Assembly: GCA_023846275.1 (NCBI GenBank)
Contig: CM043868.1
Span: forward strand, 3,181,153 to 3,245,152
DNA: 64,000 bases
Reading direction: 5' to 3'
DNA from: Vanilla planifolia
Taxonomy: Eukaryota > Streptophyta > Magnoliopsida > Asparagales > Orchidaceae
The notes beneath the pieces are model-generated. The model worked only from the letters and a program-made list of their open reading frames with translations. It did not search any database and was not told the DNA's origin. Within the stretch, counting starts at the first letter, position 1; the number at the start of each line of letters is the position of its first letter. Positions 33,050 through 46,330 of the stretch are shown here, piece by piece. The position numbers and the translations under genes are program-made.

Positions 33050-35500
33050 GCTATAATAGAATGAGTATAATCACGTCATAGAAAATAAACAACTATAATG
33101 AAATAAACTATAATATAAGAAAATCAATAAATCTAGTAAAAAATATGAATATGCACATGTATGTTCTTTTATTTTCTTATTTCACATTTATTATATTTTG
33201 TAAGCATCAGTTATTTATTTCTTATAAGGATAAGTTATTTATTTTTTTTGTTATTTCATTCTTTTTATATAGCTCAATTTTTCCCTTTTGAGATCATTAT
33301 CCATTGGAAGTAGTATCATGAGACTTCATAAATTTATTCTCACTCTATCGGATAGTCGTTACCCTATATCATTTATATCAATATTGTAAAAATATAAGGG
33401 GTTGTTCTTGGCATGTATCTAACCTTGCCCTAAACATATATATCAATACTATATAGCAATAGATAGGCATTTCTACCTTGTGAGGTCAAACTATAATCCT
33501 AAGACATATAAGAATAATGTCTTTAGAGGTGTAACAATCATTTCATTCTATTTTCTTAATTGATAATTTGGTCAACAAGACATTTATATTCTAATTCATT
33601 TCTTTATTCATTAATTATAGAATTTTCTATTATGTTGCATGTCAATATCCTTATTATGCAATGCCATAAAAGAATAACACATGATTAAGATGTCTGATAA
33701 TAATATGATATATATAAATATGTCAATTTAAGAAAATAATATTATTATCAAAGTTGCATGAAAGACATTTTAATATTCTAGATCCTTTAATCAAAGATAA
33801 CATGAACATAATATCACTTTATAAATAACACATAAAATAATTTACTAAAGTATTTGCATCACTATATTTAAGTTTACCTACTTGTATATAAGAATTGACT
33901 TCTTTTTTTAGTCCATCTTTTCTTGAATTTCTATAATATCATATATAAGTAATGGTCAACATATATTCAGTATGTGATATATTCACTAAGTAACTAAAAT
34001 CATATTAATTTCTTCTAGACTCTTAATTTATAACTCATAATCATACTTGTATGATCTAATATCATATAGTACGATTCCACCATCGTATCACATGACTCAC
34101 CAAAATAGGCATTTTAAAATGTGTTATACTTGTACAATCACATGATTGTACCATGTGATTCTCAAAACTAACACTTTGTTATTCATATCACTTCTGAACA
34201 TACTCTACAATCACTAAAAGAGTACCATATAATCTTATTTTATTTTAAAAAGTACATATTACACAACGATTGTCCAAGACATTCCATAAAATTATATTGT
34301 ATTATTCTCATTCTTTCTCTATTCTATTACCTTATTGATTAGTTATATTATTATGATAATCCAATCATATCATATGATCAAATCACTACTCTCCCTTCAC
34401 ATAATATGATCCCTTTAATCTACCATATATTTTATTATTAATTTACCAAAAAGACACCATTTCTTATGATGTAACTCTCAAGGTACAAGTTCAATTATAG
34501 TCTCTTCTTTTTTTAGAATTAATAGTTTTATTCATAAACTCTGATTAATTATCTAGTATGATCAACTCAGTCACACTGTATGATATGCCATATAAGATCT
34601 TCTATATGATCCTTTTAATGAACTCTCCAATGCCTTATTTAAATCTCTACCTCTATCATTTAATAACACTCCATGTATCATACTAATACAAACATAACCA
34701 TTGACTTAACTATACATTGAGATCTAATAATGAAGTGAACTTCATGCACAATCATGAAATTTTCTTTCACTTATGATAACATGATTTCCCTTGTTATGAT
34801 TTGAAAATGATGTTGTGTCTTGTCTATGAAGTTTGACATAATAATTATGAATAAGAATCCATCTTAATAAAGAGATATGATAATAATAACTTTGAAAAAC
34901 TTGATCTAAAATTTAAGATAAAGTAATTTCCCACCTTCACTAGATAAGATGCTTTTTGAGATAAGCTTTGGTTGGACAAAATCACCATAAACTTCATCAT
35001 AATTTATGGCATAATGATGAGAACTTAGGTTTATACACTTGAAACCAAGCATCAAAAGGTGAGAAAAAACTTTGATACAAAGGAACATAGACTACATAAT
35101 AGACACAAGATAGAAACATAAACTTAGCCAAATCCTTTGGTATTCTTATGGCCAAGCATTTCCATGCCTAAGCGTTTCTTGAAAGGCTAATAATCGGGCT
35201 TAATTAAGCCATGGATATGCACTATTTTGACATTAAAATGACCTAGATGGCTTTTATTATTAAGATAAGTCCTTAATTTCTAGTAGAGGAACCAATAAAG
35301 CTTGATTAGAAGCCTTGGAAGATGACTAGGATTGGTTGAGAATTTGATTAGCCTTGTAAACGTTAACAAGGTTTAGTTAAGCGAGTTTTAGGTGAGGTTA
35401 GTATGAAGTTGATAACCATTGTATGATTTTAGATAAATCCTTAGATATGGATTTTATATCTTATTGGAGACTTCAAAGAGATTGATTAGGTAAATCTCTT
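33050..35500. other. AT-rich non-coding sequence, probably decayed LTR material
   Basis: There is no reading frame above about 60 codons. From 33900 to 34720 the plus strand is crowded with short words such as catatgatc, tgtatgat, gtaccat and atcatatag. Similar clusters occur at 42600-42900, 44130-44600, 46750-47250 and 58500-59700, which suggests a shared LTR family. 34900-35500 is more base-balanced but unrecognised. Confidence 0.35.
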
Positions 35501-35689
35501 ATTATGAAAAGTGGAAAGTAGAAGACAAAAGGCAATGAATTTGAAATTATGGCCAACAACAACATTGTGGATAACTATGATCACCCTCTAGACATAGTTA
35601 AGAAATTCATTCATTACTTAGTTGTTTCTTTTATAATCTATTCTTAAGCCTTATAGCCTAAGGTGTCCCTTTAGTAATGGTGGGTCCCA

Positions 35690-36380
35690 GTGGTCTCAAC
35701 CTTTAGGTGAACTTACAAATCCATCCCCAATTAACATCAAATTTCCATCTTTTTTCAATGGTGAACCAAAGGTGGTTTTTGAAGAAGATAAGGTCTCTAA
35801 AATGGTTACCCCTTTCAAACACATGTTGATTGAAAAATGTTCTCATGGATAGCTCAACATGGAGGTGACTCATACTAATTTTAAGAAAATTACCTTTTTA
35901 AGCTTATTTATAGTGGGATTTCTAAATAATAACTTATTAGATTCACTAGAGAGGAAGACTACCTACTTTGCTGGCTCTATAGTGCTTAAAATCTTGTAGA
36001 TTTCTAAATGAGAGTATTCAAATGGCACCCCAACATTCAACTGAATATAGAACCATCTCCAACATTAATTAAGGTTAATTAGAACACCTACAAATACATT
36101 TCTTCAATAAGGTGGTGCTTTACTCTTTGGCTATGGCCATAGAAACCCCATTGAAGGTGGACAATTAAACAATCACTTAATATAATTGAATATTGCAATA
36201 GTTTATTTGAAATGGACTTAGCAAAGGATTTACCCAAAAAAATAAGGATTGTAAAGAAAGGAGGGAACATCTTGCAAAAATGTTAATATGACAATCTTCC
36301 TAGTTACTATCAAAATTGTTACAAATAGGATCATGACATTCTGTATTGCAAGCACAACAAAATGGCAACAAATTAAAAAC
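35690..36380 (+). pseudogene. LINE ORF1 remnant with DUF4283-like domain
   Basis: A FNGEPKVVFEEDKVSKMV segment near 35750 is followed by MRVFKWHPNIQLNIEPSPT (from about 36009), matching the MRV.KW.P.F.P..E block of LINE ORF1. A RIVKKGGNILQKC stretch then leads to YDNLPSYYQNCYK.DHD..YCK (about 36285-36350), which resembles the YE.LP.FC..C...GH....C zinc-knuckle end. Most cysteines have been lost. Confidence 0.6.
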
Positions 36381-37079
36381 TAACAACATCAAGAGCTTCA
36401 ACTACAATTGCATAATAGAATCCTTCCAAATCAGTTTTGAATGACATGTGAGTAAAGTAAGATGAAGAGATACTACATTCAAATCAAAGTATTTTAGAAG
36501 AGGGTCATTCACACAGAGTAAGTGAGCCTCAAATCTAATCCTCACCTTCTTCTTGGTATCAAAAAGAAATATTAATAAGAGAGGTAGAATCAACAGATAT
36601 TTTAAATAGTCCAAAAAGAACCCAATGACAAGACAAAGAACTAAATATGATTTGAAATCAGATAATAGATGAATATATCATATTAAAAAATCCAAAGGAA
36701 ACCACCAGTATAATTATCTATTTCTTTAGAAATTCAAAAATAATCTTTAAGAAAGAGCTATAAGTTTAGTGCTACTATAAGTTATTAAGGAAGATTTCAA
36801 CTTATTGTTAAGCAAATGGTTAAAGAAAGAATAGTGAAAGGGATAAGAGAAACCAAGCAATCTAAAAGATACTTACAAAAACTTTCACACTATTAAAAAT
36901 TTAGAACATGTGAATCAAATTGAATAATATCTTATATGGAATATAAGGGAAATACCAAATAGAAGCTCAATCAATTCGCTCAAATATCTTATTAGAACAA
37001 AATAAATTTTCTTAATTACATTAATGAAGCCAATGGCTCAAAAATAAAATTTCTCAATTGGTAAAAAAAAGCTAGATTT

Positions 37080-38420
37080 TGAGCATTATGTAGGCAATAA
37101 ATCCAACAAAATTTGGGTCTCATGGAAGAAAGAACTCTTTTATCAAGTCATGTTAAAAGATGAGAGTTTAACTCATCTTGTCACTTATAAGCAAGATTAG
37201 AAAAAATCTATTAATTGCACTCTCATTTATGCTAAAAGCTTATTCATTAATAGAAGGATACTCTAGCATAATCTCATTTATATTACTAAGAGGTCCAACA
37301 TGCCATGATTATTATGAGGTGATTTTAATGTAATAGTATCAATGGATGAGTACAAGAGATCCTCCACCACTAATCTAGAATCAATGCATAACTTTTTAGA
37401 ATGCATCAATCAATGTAGTTTAAAAGAACAACCAATCTCAGACAATCCTTTCAGGTGGTTTGGTAAAAGAACAAGTAGATGAATCTAGAAAAGATTGGAG
37501 AAAGCATAAGTCAAAAAATTTTAGTCTAACCAAATTCTTGTAACCACATTGCACCATCTCTACAAAACAGACTCTAATCATGCTCCATTACTCTTACATT
37601 TTATTAATGACTCTTCACTAGTTCCTAAATAATTAGGCATTTTGAACATGTGTCTAAAGCACCAATCCTTTCTACAAATAATGAAAAATAATTAGACATT
37701 ACCAATTAATTACATCTGTATGAAGGATCTTGAAATCAAATTAAAAAAGCAAAAAATATCTCAAAGAATATAATAAAACAAAGTTTGGCAATATATTTAG
37801 ACAATTAAGTCTATTAAAAACTAGTCAAACTAAAAGAAGCTCAATTTCAAACAACTCAAAATACGGAGATGAGAATGAGCTAACCAAGGCTAGTCAATCT
37901 CTCAAAGATATAATTACAAAAGAAGTCTTTTGGAAGCAAATGGCTGGCATTAAATGATTTAAAGGAGAAAGAAACACAAAATTCTTCCATGCCATGGTGA
38001 AGGATAAAAGAGCTAAATTGAATATTAGTTGCCTAAAAGTCTCTATTAATTATTAGATCCATCAACAAGATAAAATCCATGAAACTATAGTTCAACACTT
38101 CCAACAATTGTTATCAATTATCAATCTAAAGAACATTGAGATGTTGCTCAATTGCATCCCTTTCTTAGTTATTGATGAAGATAATAATTAGTTGATGAAG
38201 AAAGTATCAACAGAGAAATATAAAGAGATGGCATTTCAGATGAATCAACACAATGCCCTTGGTCTTGATGGGTATAATAAAAACTTTTTCATACATTGTA
38301 GAGACATTATATCAAAGGAAGTATTAGATGTTTCTAAAGACTTTCTAAATACAAAACCAATTCTTAAAGGAATGTCAAGCACTAACTTAGTACTAATTCC
38401 AAAAACATTTGAACCTTGAA
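37080..38420 (+). pseudogene. LINE endonuclease and reverse-transcriptase N-terminus remnant
   Basis: Endonuclease: GDFNVIVSMDEYKRSS from about 37318, NPFRWFGKRTSR near 37450 and SNHAPLLLHF near 37570, matching the GDFN, F.W and SDHAPL motifs. The linker retains KGERNTKFFHAMVKDKRAK (about 37965-38020). RT start: the 75-codon frame 38192-38419 contains MNQHNALGLDGYNKNFF and STNLVLIPKTFEP, matching A.GPDGF and N.T.I.LIPK..P. Several stops separate these blocks. Confidence 0.75.
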
Positions 38421-38815
38421 ATATTCAAATCACATCCAAGAACACAACATGGGACAACTAGAACTTGCACTTGAAGAACTAGTCATATATATTATTCTTC
38501 ATTAAAGTTTACAATGCCACATGCAAATGTGCAACATGCTCATCAATGGATTTAAAATACATTAAAATTTTATTAATAAAAATAATTAAAAACTGATCTA
38601 AGAATCTTCTAAAGACCCCTATTCTTCAAGTTCATAAATCAAGTCTATAAATGTTACAAGACCAATGGAAAGGCCAAAAAGTAATTTTAAAAATTCATAG
38701 TGATCATAACATCTTAAGGACTATTTTTTGTATCTAACTTTTTAACTTTTATATAATATATTCTAATCTTATGCCAACCTTGGAAAAGACTATAACACCT
38801 TATAATTAGTTAAAC
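38420..38815. other. Junction sequence between LINE and gypsy 3, nothing recognised
   Basis: AT-rich, without reading frames. It lies where the plus-strand LINE stops and the minus-strand gypsy fragment begins. Confidence 0.35.
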
Positions 38816-40870
38816 AGATCATCAGCTCTTATCAATAGGTATTTATTATTAATTGTTAATTTATTTAGTTCTTGATAATTTATGCACTTTATAGACTACC
38901 ATCCTTCCTTTAAATAAAAAGGATTAATACCCCCACAAAGGGACACATTAGGTTAAATGAATCTTCTAACCAATAATTCTTGAATTTTTATCTTTATCTT
39001 AGCTCATTTTTTAGGTGTCACCCTATAAAGAGCTTTAGATATCAACTCAGCTCTTGGTATCAACTAAAGTTTAGACTTGATTTCTTCATTAGGGAGAAGA
39101 CAAAATAGTTCCTTGGAAAAACATCCTGGTACTCACAAATCACTGTCAAATCTAACAGCTTAAGAAACTTTTATCTATTGATGCAACAAATAATAGAAAC
39201 CCTTCACCACCCCTCTTAACATTTTTAAAGCCTTAACTATATAAATGAATGTGATTCCTCTCCTTCTACAAAATAAGTTTACATTCTCTCTTAATGAGAC
39301 AATCAAATTAATTCTCTTTTTCACATAATCAATAATTGAATGATGCTCAGATAAGTAATCCATGCCCAAAATGATATCAAATTTAGTCAATGGAAATAAG
39401 TAACTCGGAAGGATATTTCTTCCCTTTATATCTTATTTCTCCTTGGACATATGCACCCACAAGGAACTCACTCACATCCAATAATTTTGTAAATAATAGG
39501 TTGTTCATTTGTTTTAAATCTATAAGCAATGCAACAAGGATATAGAAAGCTACAAATGAATGTGAGGCACCACTATCAAATAAAACATCTATAGGCAATG
39601 ACCAATATAAAAATATACTTGCAAAAAAATTGATAGTTTAAGGTTTACTATTATTAAGTGATGGCATAAATCCTATGTTGACTACCATGAATTAACAACT
39701 GACTCTACCAATTCCTCCTTAATTATAAGTATGACTAATACTTAATAGGGAAAAAGCCATCTCTAATGCTATCTATGGGCAATCTCTAATCATATTTCTT
39801 AGCCCTCTATAACTAAAGCATTTAGGCAGACCATCCTTTCTAGTCCAATAGACTCCACAATGTAGCTTACAACACCCTAGGCATTAAGATATCTACCTAA
39901 ATCTTGTGTTCATCTAGCTACTAATGGCATTAGAGTCCTATCAACTTGGTTAAATCTAATGAAACTATTTTCCTCCAATCTTTTTGAAGACCTTTTTAAA
40001 GAGATTTAAACTTTTTACAAGCATAAATATTTCTTTCTTTTTCACATTCACTACTTAATGAGCTTCAAAGATTTCTAGTTCATGTTCTATTGACCAAGCT
40101 TATCCCATAAGCTCTACAAAATTAATACTTTTGTATGTGACCCTAATAGATTCTTTTAATCTTTAGTAGAACACAAGACATCTTTGATCCTTAGCACTCA
40201 CTACTTGAGGGGCATAGTAAGCAAGGAAAGAGTACTCTTCTTATAGTCTATAACTAACATATCTCATTGTTCCATGACTATTAACTCTATCATTTTCTCT
40301 AAACTATAGAGAAAAAAACAATTTCTCAAACTCTTCAACAAATTCTTCCCTTTACATTTCCTTTTTGTTGGTTGGTTTCTGAGTCAAACTTAATAACATG
40401 CCTACTACAAAAGTGTAGCCTTATTGGAGAACAATATTGCTAGCAATGCATTTCTAAAGGTAGTCAATCTTATCAAATATCCTACTATTTTAGCTAATTT
40501 AGTTTTTTGGCTGAAAGGGATATCCCTCTAGTAAAATGAGAAGGTTGCACTCTATAAAACTACTATGATATGATAACTGGTTAGCTTGGAGCCCTCTCTT
40601 GTGACTTTTTTAGGAAATAAGAGAAAGTTTTCATTCTAGGTGATGAACTTTGTTCCCTATATCTATTATTACTTCCCCTCCCTTTTCGAAGAATGGTACA
40701 TGATTTTGCTCTCTCAGATCCCCTTGTGATTCTTCTCCACTAAAATAGAAAGACATTAAACTACTCTCATATTCATAATTCAACTTTTCAAAAGTAAGAT
40801 AGCATAATTAAAAATAATTATACTTGTGTGTGTGATATGCAAGTATCCTCGTTTAAAAGCCCATCCTAAT
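38815..40870 (-). pseudogene. gag-protease-RT remnant of gypsy element 3
   Basis: The gag end shows LPKCFSYRGLRNMIRDCP near 39835-39785, a zinc knuckle whose second cysteine has become Tyr. Protease: PIDVLFDSGASHSFVAFYI (from 39598) has the intact catalytic DSG, and FDIILGMDYLSEHHSIIDY (from about 39382) is the C-terminal protease block. These two frames overlap by a few bases in different phases, a frameshift. The RT start is recognisable downstream as a KDGSL block near 38925, as in relatives' FVKKKDGSLR. The element is not functional as read. Confidence 0.75.
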
Positions 40871-40882
40871 TTTCCAATCTTA

Positions 40883-40895
40883 GGTTCTAGTACCA
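40883..40895 (-). other. Primer-binding site of gypsy element 3
   Basis: On the minus strand TGGTACTAGAACC resembles the initiator tRNA-Met complement TGGTATCAGAGCC with a few changes, and it sits between the putative LTR and gag. Confidence 0.5.
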
Positions 40896-40899
40896 CCAC

Positions 40900-41570
40900 A
40901 TCATGCCTCACCTAGCATACTTCCAATATAACTTAATAAAATATAGCAAAAATACAAATTTATTAGAAAAATTAGAAAAATAGCATAACATTGAGAACAC
41001 TAACTAAACAAAATAAGTGATGGTGACAAAAATACCATGTTAATTTCAACCACCAAGTTTAATACAACTAAAAGAAAAAAACATCATATAATATCTAACT
41101 ACCACAAAACATGAAAGCTAAAAATGAAATACTAATATAATTTCTACTACTAAAATAGATATTATTCTGACATACATAAAGTCCTTTTTCTTTCTCATAA
41201 CCTTAAATAGGATATACTCTCACCTAAAATATTCTTAAAGGACCCTCAACTTTATGAATATTAACATCCTTAAATATAATATAAATAAGCAATAAACATG
41301 ATATACTTAGTTAGCAAATTATAGTTATAGACAAAAAATAATATGAAGTGATCATAATGTTGTTGATAAATAGAATGGAGTAATAGAAACAATTATGAAT
41401 AGAAAATTGTAAACATTATTATTACTTCAAATTCTCATTTTATAGCATGATAATTTCATATTTTAAAGTAGTTAATGTATGCTCAAAATAATCATTCTCA
41501 TATTTGTCTAATTTTTCATGTAATTCACTAAAAAGAGAAATGTTCAAATTGGAATTTTTAGATAATGTTA
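40900..41570 (-). repeat. Putative 5' LTR of gypsy element 3
   Basis: Non-coding AT-rich sequence between the primer site and the start of an oppositely oriented LTR at about 41575. The boundaries come from context only; no second LTR is available in the window for comparison. Confidence 0.35.
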
Positions 41571-41574
41571 TTGT

Positions 41575-44500
41575 AACATCTCACATTTTTATCTTAATCA
41601 AGATCAAAAAAATCTTAAAATCAAACTGAGAAGATTATGATTAGGTATGGATGAATTTGATCAAGTTAGTTTTTTAAATTATATTATTTATACATAAAAA
41701 TATTAAAATAATGATAAGATATCGATGAGTGAATTATAAGTCAAACTTGGACAAAAATATTATTTTTGTATATTAATAGGAAACACTCATTTAGATGAAA
41801 TAATGGTATTGAGTTTGTAATTTTTGAAGATCTAAAAAATTTATTATAAATTTGTAAAGATTTGAATATAATTATAAGTTTGAGAAATCACTTAAGATAA
41901 ATTTATAATTTTAAAAATTTTGACTTATGTCAAAACTAATTGGCAAATAAAAAATCTATAAAGATAAGAATATCAATTTGTATTCAGATATATTTATAAT
42001 TTTTTAATTTTAGCAAAAAAGAAAATTGAGGTGATATATGACATATTTATAATTATAAATTTATAAGGTGTTTATTAAAAATCTCATTTCATAACTTATG
42101 TAAATAAGATTCTTAGAATTATGGTAGCAAAGATGTGGGTAATTTAAATAAATGGGTTATTTAAGATTTCTATTTTCCAAACCTAATTTAGTGGGGATTC
42201 TCAAGAAATTTTGGCAGTTAAAGACTTATCGTCATGGCTTATAAATAAGTTTGGTGAGTCTAATAGCATTGGGTTGCCTAATAAGATATTGTTTGGTTGG
42301 AGTTAAGTGTAGTGAACAAAGCAAGGTATTTTTATCTCTATCAGGATTATTATGATCATGGGAAAAGTCTCATTATCATGCCTCAATCAAGAGGATAGCA
42401 TTTTGACTCTTGGTTCTAGCACCTCTAATAAGGAAATTCTTACGACATGATCAATATTATTTTACTTTAGATTTTATATGTTTCAAAATCCTATTAATAG
42501 AGTAGTAAGGATAGTAAAATAAGTTAAGAAAAATTAGTTTCATCACCGAAAGATGTGATAACTGATGAGAGAAGAGAGAGACAAAGAATGAGAGATTATT
42601 GCTACTAAGAAGTATCATACAAGTACGATGGTCTATATGTATAGAATAATCATCATGGGTTATAAGAATAAGATGCTAGGTAGTATGTGGTTTATTGAAG
42701 GTATTGTACTAGATTTTCCTAGGTCTTATTATTGTGGAGAAATTAGGGTTATCAAGTTCTTTGCATAAGGAAAATATAGTTATTATACATGTATGATGGG
42801 TTAAGCTATCGGGTTCATTGTATAAAGGTGATATGGGTATCAATCTTGTACGGTATAATGCACATGGTTATATTGGTATGATTGTGGTGAACATAATAAC
42901 AATAATCTTAGAACCTTAGCATGAACTCTTAGTTAAGAGGAAGTACTGAATAATCATTAAGGTAATTTTTGCATCTTTAAGTGTTTAAGCATAATACAAT
43001 TTTGAATCCAATTTAGCATGCTAGAATCACAAAACTATAATGTCATTTCTTTGGTATGGTAAATCTTTCTAGCATAAGTCACTTTAAAATTCAAATTTTG
43101 AATATATTTCTTATAATAAGAAGAAATTTCAACTTTAACAAACATATATTTACAAAACCCTATCATACATCTCTTGGGTATGGCAAGATTGATGAACTTG
43201 CATGGCTTAAACAACATTTCATTAGGAGATCATTCAAGAATCATTGCAACTACATCGAGAATTAATTAGGAGAAAATGACTTAAATTGTGTTCTTAATAA
43301 ATCCATAAGGTTTTAGTTAGCACATTTATTCATCTTATTAAAGAGTTTCAAGAAAGGGAAGATCACATAACGTGATTTCACATCAAGCACAACTTTATAA
43401 TAAGATAGTTGAATGGTTAATCCTAATAATATGTAGATTTAGTTGTGCATTCTTAAGGTTCATTCTACCTAAATCATTTAGAAGTCTTCTTTAAGGAGTC
43501 CTTACTTGTTTCCCTTCCATTTTTATTATTACTTCCTCTTCCTCATTTAGATGGTAAGGTCTCCTCATCTCATTTTAATCTTTTAAGTTAAAAGGACGAT
43601 TACAATTTGTTAGGACAATCAAGAATAGCATCTTATATATAAATGGCCATAAATCCCTAATCCCATTTTTTAGATTCACAATTGAGATTAGAACTTGATA
43701 CTAGCATAATCAAAATTCATTAATTCTAATGTAAACATCTCTAACCAAGTTGTTTTCAACCTTTAGATCTAGAGAACTTTAATTCCAACTATTAGAATCC
43801 AAAACAACTTAAATATAAAACCTAATTCATTTAGCTATTTTATATCATATTAGTATTATAGATATTTGTGTTGTTTAATGAGATAAATCTCCTTTTATTA
43901 ACTATTAACCCCATTGTTCTTAATTATATTATCTTAATATTTATAAAGATATGATACACTTATATACCACTTCTCATATTGTAATCCAATAATTCTTATA
44001 TTTAATGCTTCTTTTAGCTTAGTCATATTTATATTATTGTACTAATCATGTTGTATAATCCATTAGCTCTCTTGATACTTAAATCATCAAAATTGGTGAA
44101 GTTTTCTTCTTTTTTATCATATTAATACAATCCATGTTTTGGAACCTGTACGATCACATTATTGCCTGAATTGACTCTATTTTCTACATTAGAATCCTTA
44201 TATGATAGTGTGATTTACATTATATGATCATAAGTGAGATTTTGTGCTTATTCACATTTTTCTCTTTCTCATACTAAATTAGATCATACAATGTGTTGTA
44301 GTTATATTATATGGTATTAAAACTTCTTCTTTAACCTATCAAACATGCCCGACCATTAATGTTCATGACATCATCGTATTTATATGGCCACCAAGTCATA
44401 CACGTATGGCTAAAGTTCACTTTAATAGCATATTCACACTTTCATCATTATTACTTCTCTTTCCTGAATTTATTAAACAATTAACCAATATTATAATATA

Positions 44501-44830
44501 TGATATTCACAATCAACCTTTAAAACAAGTTTCTCTTATCATTATATTATATGATCTTCTAACATCATACTATATGATTTTTATCAAATGATTACTAGCA
44601 GTAGTCTAACTTAATCAATCAAATTTATAGTATTTAATTGACAAATTAAAATAAAAATAAGATAACTTAACTAGCCAAATGAGAAGTGTAACACATCCCC
44701 ACTTATTGGATTGACTCAAAATATAGTAAAGTTTGAATGTGACATGGAATGTAAGAACAACTTTGTAAAATTGAAAAAGAATTTAATAATAGATTTTGTT
44801 TTTTGTTACGAGAAGAATGTAATGGATATC
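41575..44830 (+). repeat. LTR and non-coding sequence ahead of gypsy fragment 4
   Basis: tgtaacatctcacatttt at about 41576 is a good match to the TGTAACA.C.CACATTTT start common in plant chromovirus LTRs, in plus orientation. A promoter-like region (cttataaataagtttggtgag near 42238) follows, then repeated catacaagtacgatgg-type words to 42900. From 42900 to 44830 I see AT-rich sequence with further GTATGAT-type words (44130-44600) and no genes. Confidence 0.4.
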
Positions 44831-46330
44831 AAGTTTTATTGATGCTTCACTCTAGGGGTAGGGGTGTAGTTTGATGTAGAATGGTAGAGTAATTTTTATG
44901 CCTTTATGTAACTAAAATTTTATAAAAAGGGCTACCCTATGCATGATTTATAATTGGTTATCATAGTCTTTATTTTGAAAATTTAGAGGTGTCATATTTA
45001 TGAAGTGATGTGTCCATAGATCACTAATAATTTGAAATACCTTTTGTTTCAAAAAGAATTAAATTTATGAAAAAGAAGGTTATCAGCTTTCATTAATGAT
45101 TATAAATTATTATGTTAGAAAAGCCAATATGGTTGTTAATGCTTTAAGTAGAAGGACGATCTTGCATTCTTTAATTGCTAGACTAGAAAGAAGTTGAAAT
45201 TGAAAGGTTACAAGTAGAAGCTATGCACCAAATTGTTGGATTGTTCTGCTAACATTGGATAAGCATGCTTGGCTTGCTTTTATTAGGGAAGATCAATTAT
45301 AGGATAAGGAATATTAGGAATTGATTCTAAAAATATAAAGTAGATAGGAATTTGATTTCACACTTGATGAATATGATGTGCTAAGAATTGAAATAGAATT
45401 ACTGGTGGTATGAAATGTAGAGAGATTTGGTAGAATAGGTTAAAAGATGTCTTATTTACCAATAGGTCATGAGTGAAAATAGAAGTTTAGTAGTTTGTTT
45501 CAACCCTTATTCGTGAGTCAAAGTAGGGTATGTAGTTGTGGATTTCATAATTGGGTTACCTAGGACCCCTACAAGATTGATTCTACATGGTAGTGATAGA
45601 TAGTTTGATTAAATTGACACACTTTCTAGTCATCATGCTCAATTATTTGTAGAAATGTTAACCTAATTATAAGTTCAACAAATTATGACTACATGAAATT
45701 CTTAAGGTGATAATCTCTAACAAAGATTCCAAATTTACCTCCCAAATTTGGAAGAAAGTGTAAAAGCTTTTAAGACACAGTTGAGATTTAATATAATGTT
45801 TCACCTTTAAACTATTGAACAGACATAAAGAATGATCAAAACTCTGAAGGACCTGATGTGACTTTATGTTAGATTTTATGAATGATTTGGAAAGTCACCC
45901 ACCTTTAATGAATTTTACATATAATAACTTCTATACTAATATTGGTATGGCCCTTTATGATAGATTATATGAAAGAAAGTGTTTATCCCCATTATGTTGG
46001 TTTGAAGATAAGGAAAGACAATTTATTGGAGTTGATTTTGTTGATATGGCTATAAAAAGTAAAACAATTAGAGTTAAGATTTAAATTGCTAAAGACTAAT
46101 AAAAGAAATATTTTGATGAGAAATATATGAATGTCAAATTCTAGGAAAGAGAACATATTTTTCTTAAAGTCCCTTTAAATATGTCAGAATTACAATGACC
46201 AGATCTTATACCCAAGAATTATTATTAAATGGGTACCTTAAAAACCATGTTAAAATAGTAATGGCTTGATCTCATATTTGAGTATATCACTACAAAGGGC
46301 TTGATATAAGAAATTAGTGGGTATGTGGTT
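44830..46330 (+). mobile_element. Ty3/gypsy fragment 4: RNase H and integrase
   Basis: RNase H is traceable from about 44840 (IDAS, then MQNGRVIFMPL-like sequence) to VRKANMVVNALSRR near 45110-45155. The integrase core begins near 45540 with WVVDFIIGLP-like sequence and contains TPTRLILHG (relatives TRFDSIW). The C-terminal part in the frame 45866-46084 reads NIGMALYDRLYERKCLSPLC, then KERQFIGVDFVD. A REHIFLKVPLN block near 46150 ends the recognisable part. Stops interrupt throughout, and the RT and upstream parts are missing. Confidence 0.8.

Larger units (their letters stand above)
35540..38420 (+). mobile_element. LINE (non-LTR retrotransposon), decayed: ORF1, endonuclease, start of reverse transcriptase
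   Basis: The plus strand carries, in order, an ORF1-like DUF4283 region, a zinc-knuckle-like end, an endonuclease and the N-terminal part of a reverse transcriptase. This is the standard plan of plant L1-type LINEs. It ends near 38420, before the RT catalytic core, so it is 3' truncated or interrupted. All frames are broken. Confidence 0.75.
38815..41570 (-). mobile_element. Ty3/gypsy retrotransposon 3 (5' part: LTR, primer site, gag, protease, start of RT)
   Basis: Read on the minus strand there is an LTR (about 41570-40900), a primer site (40895-40883), gag, protease and the beginning of the reverse transcriptase, after which the element breaks off near 38815. The rest of pol and the other LTR are absent, so this is a truncated element. 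Confidence 0.75.
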
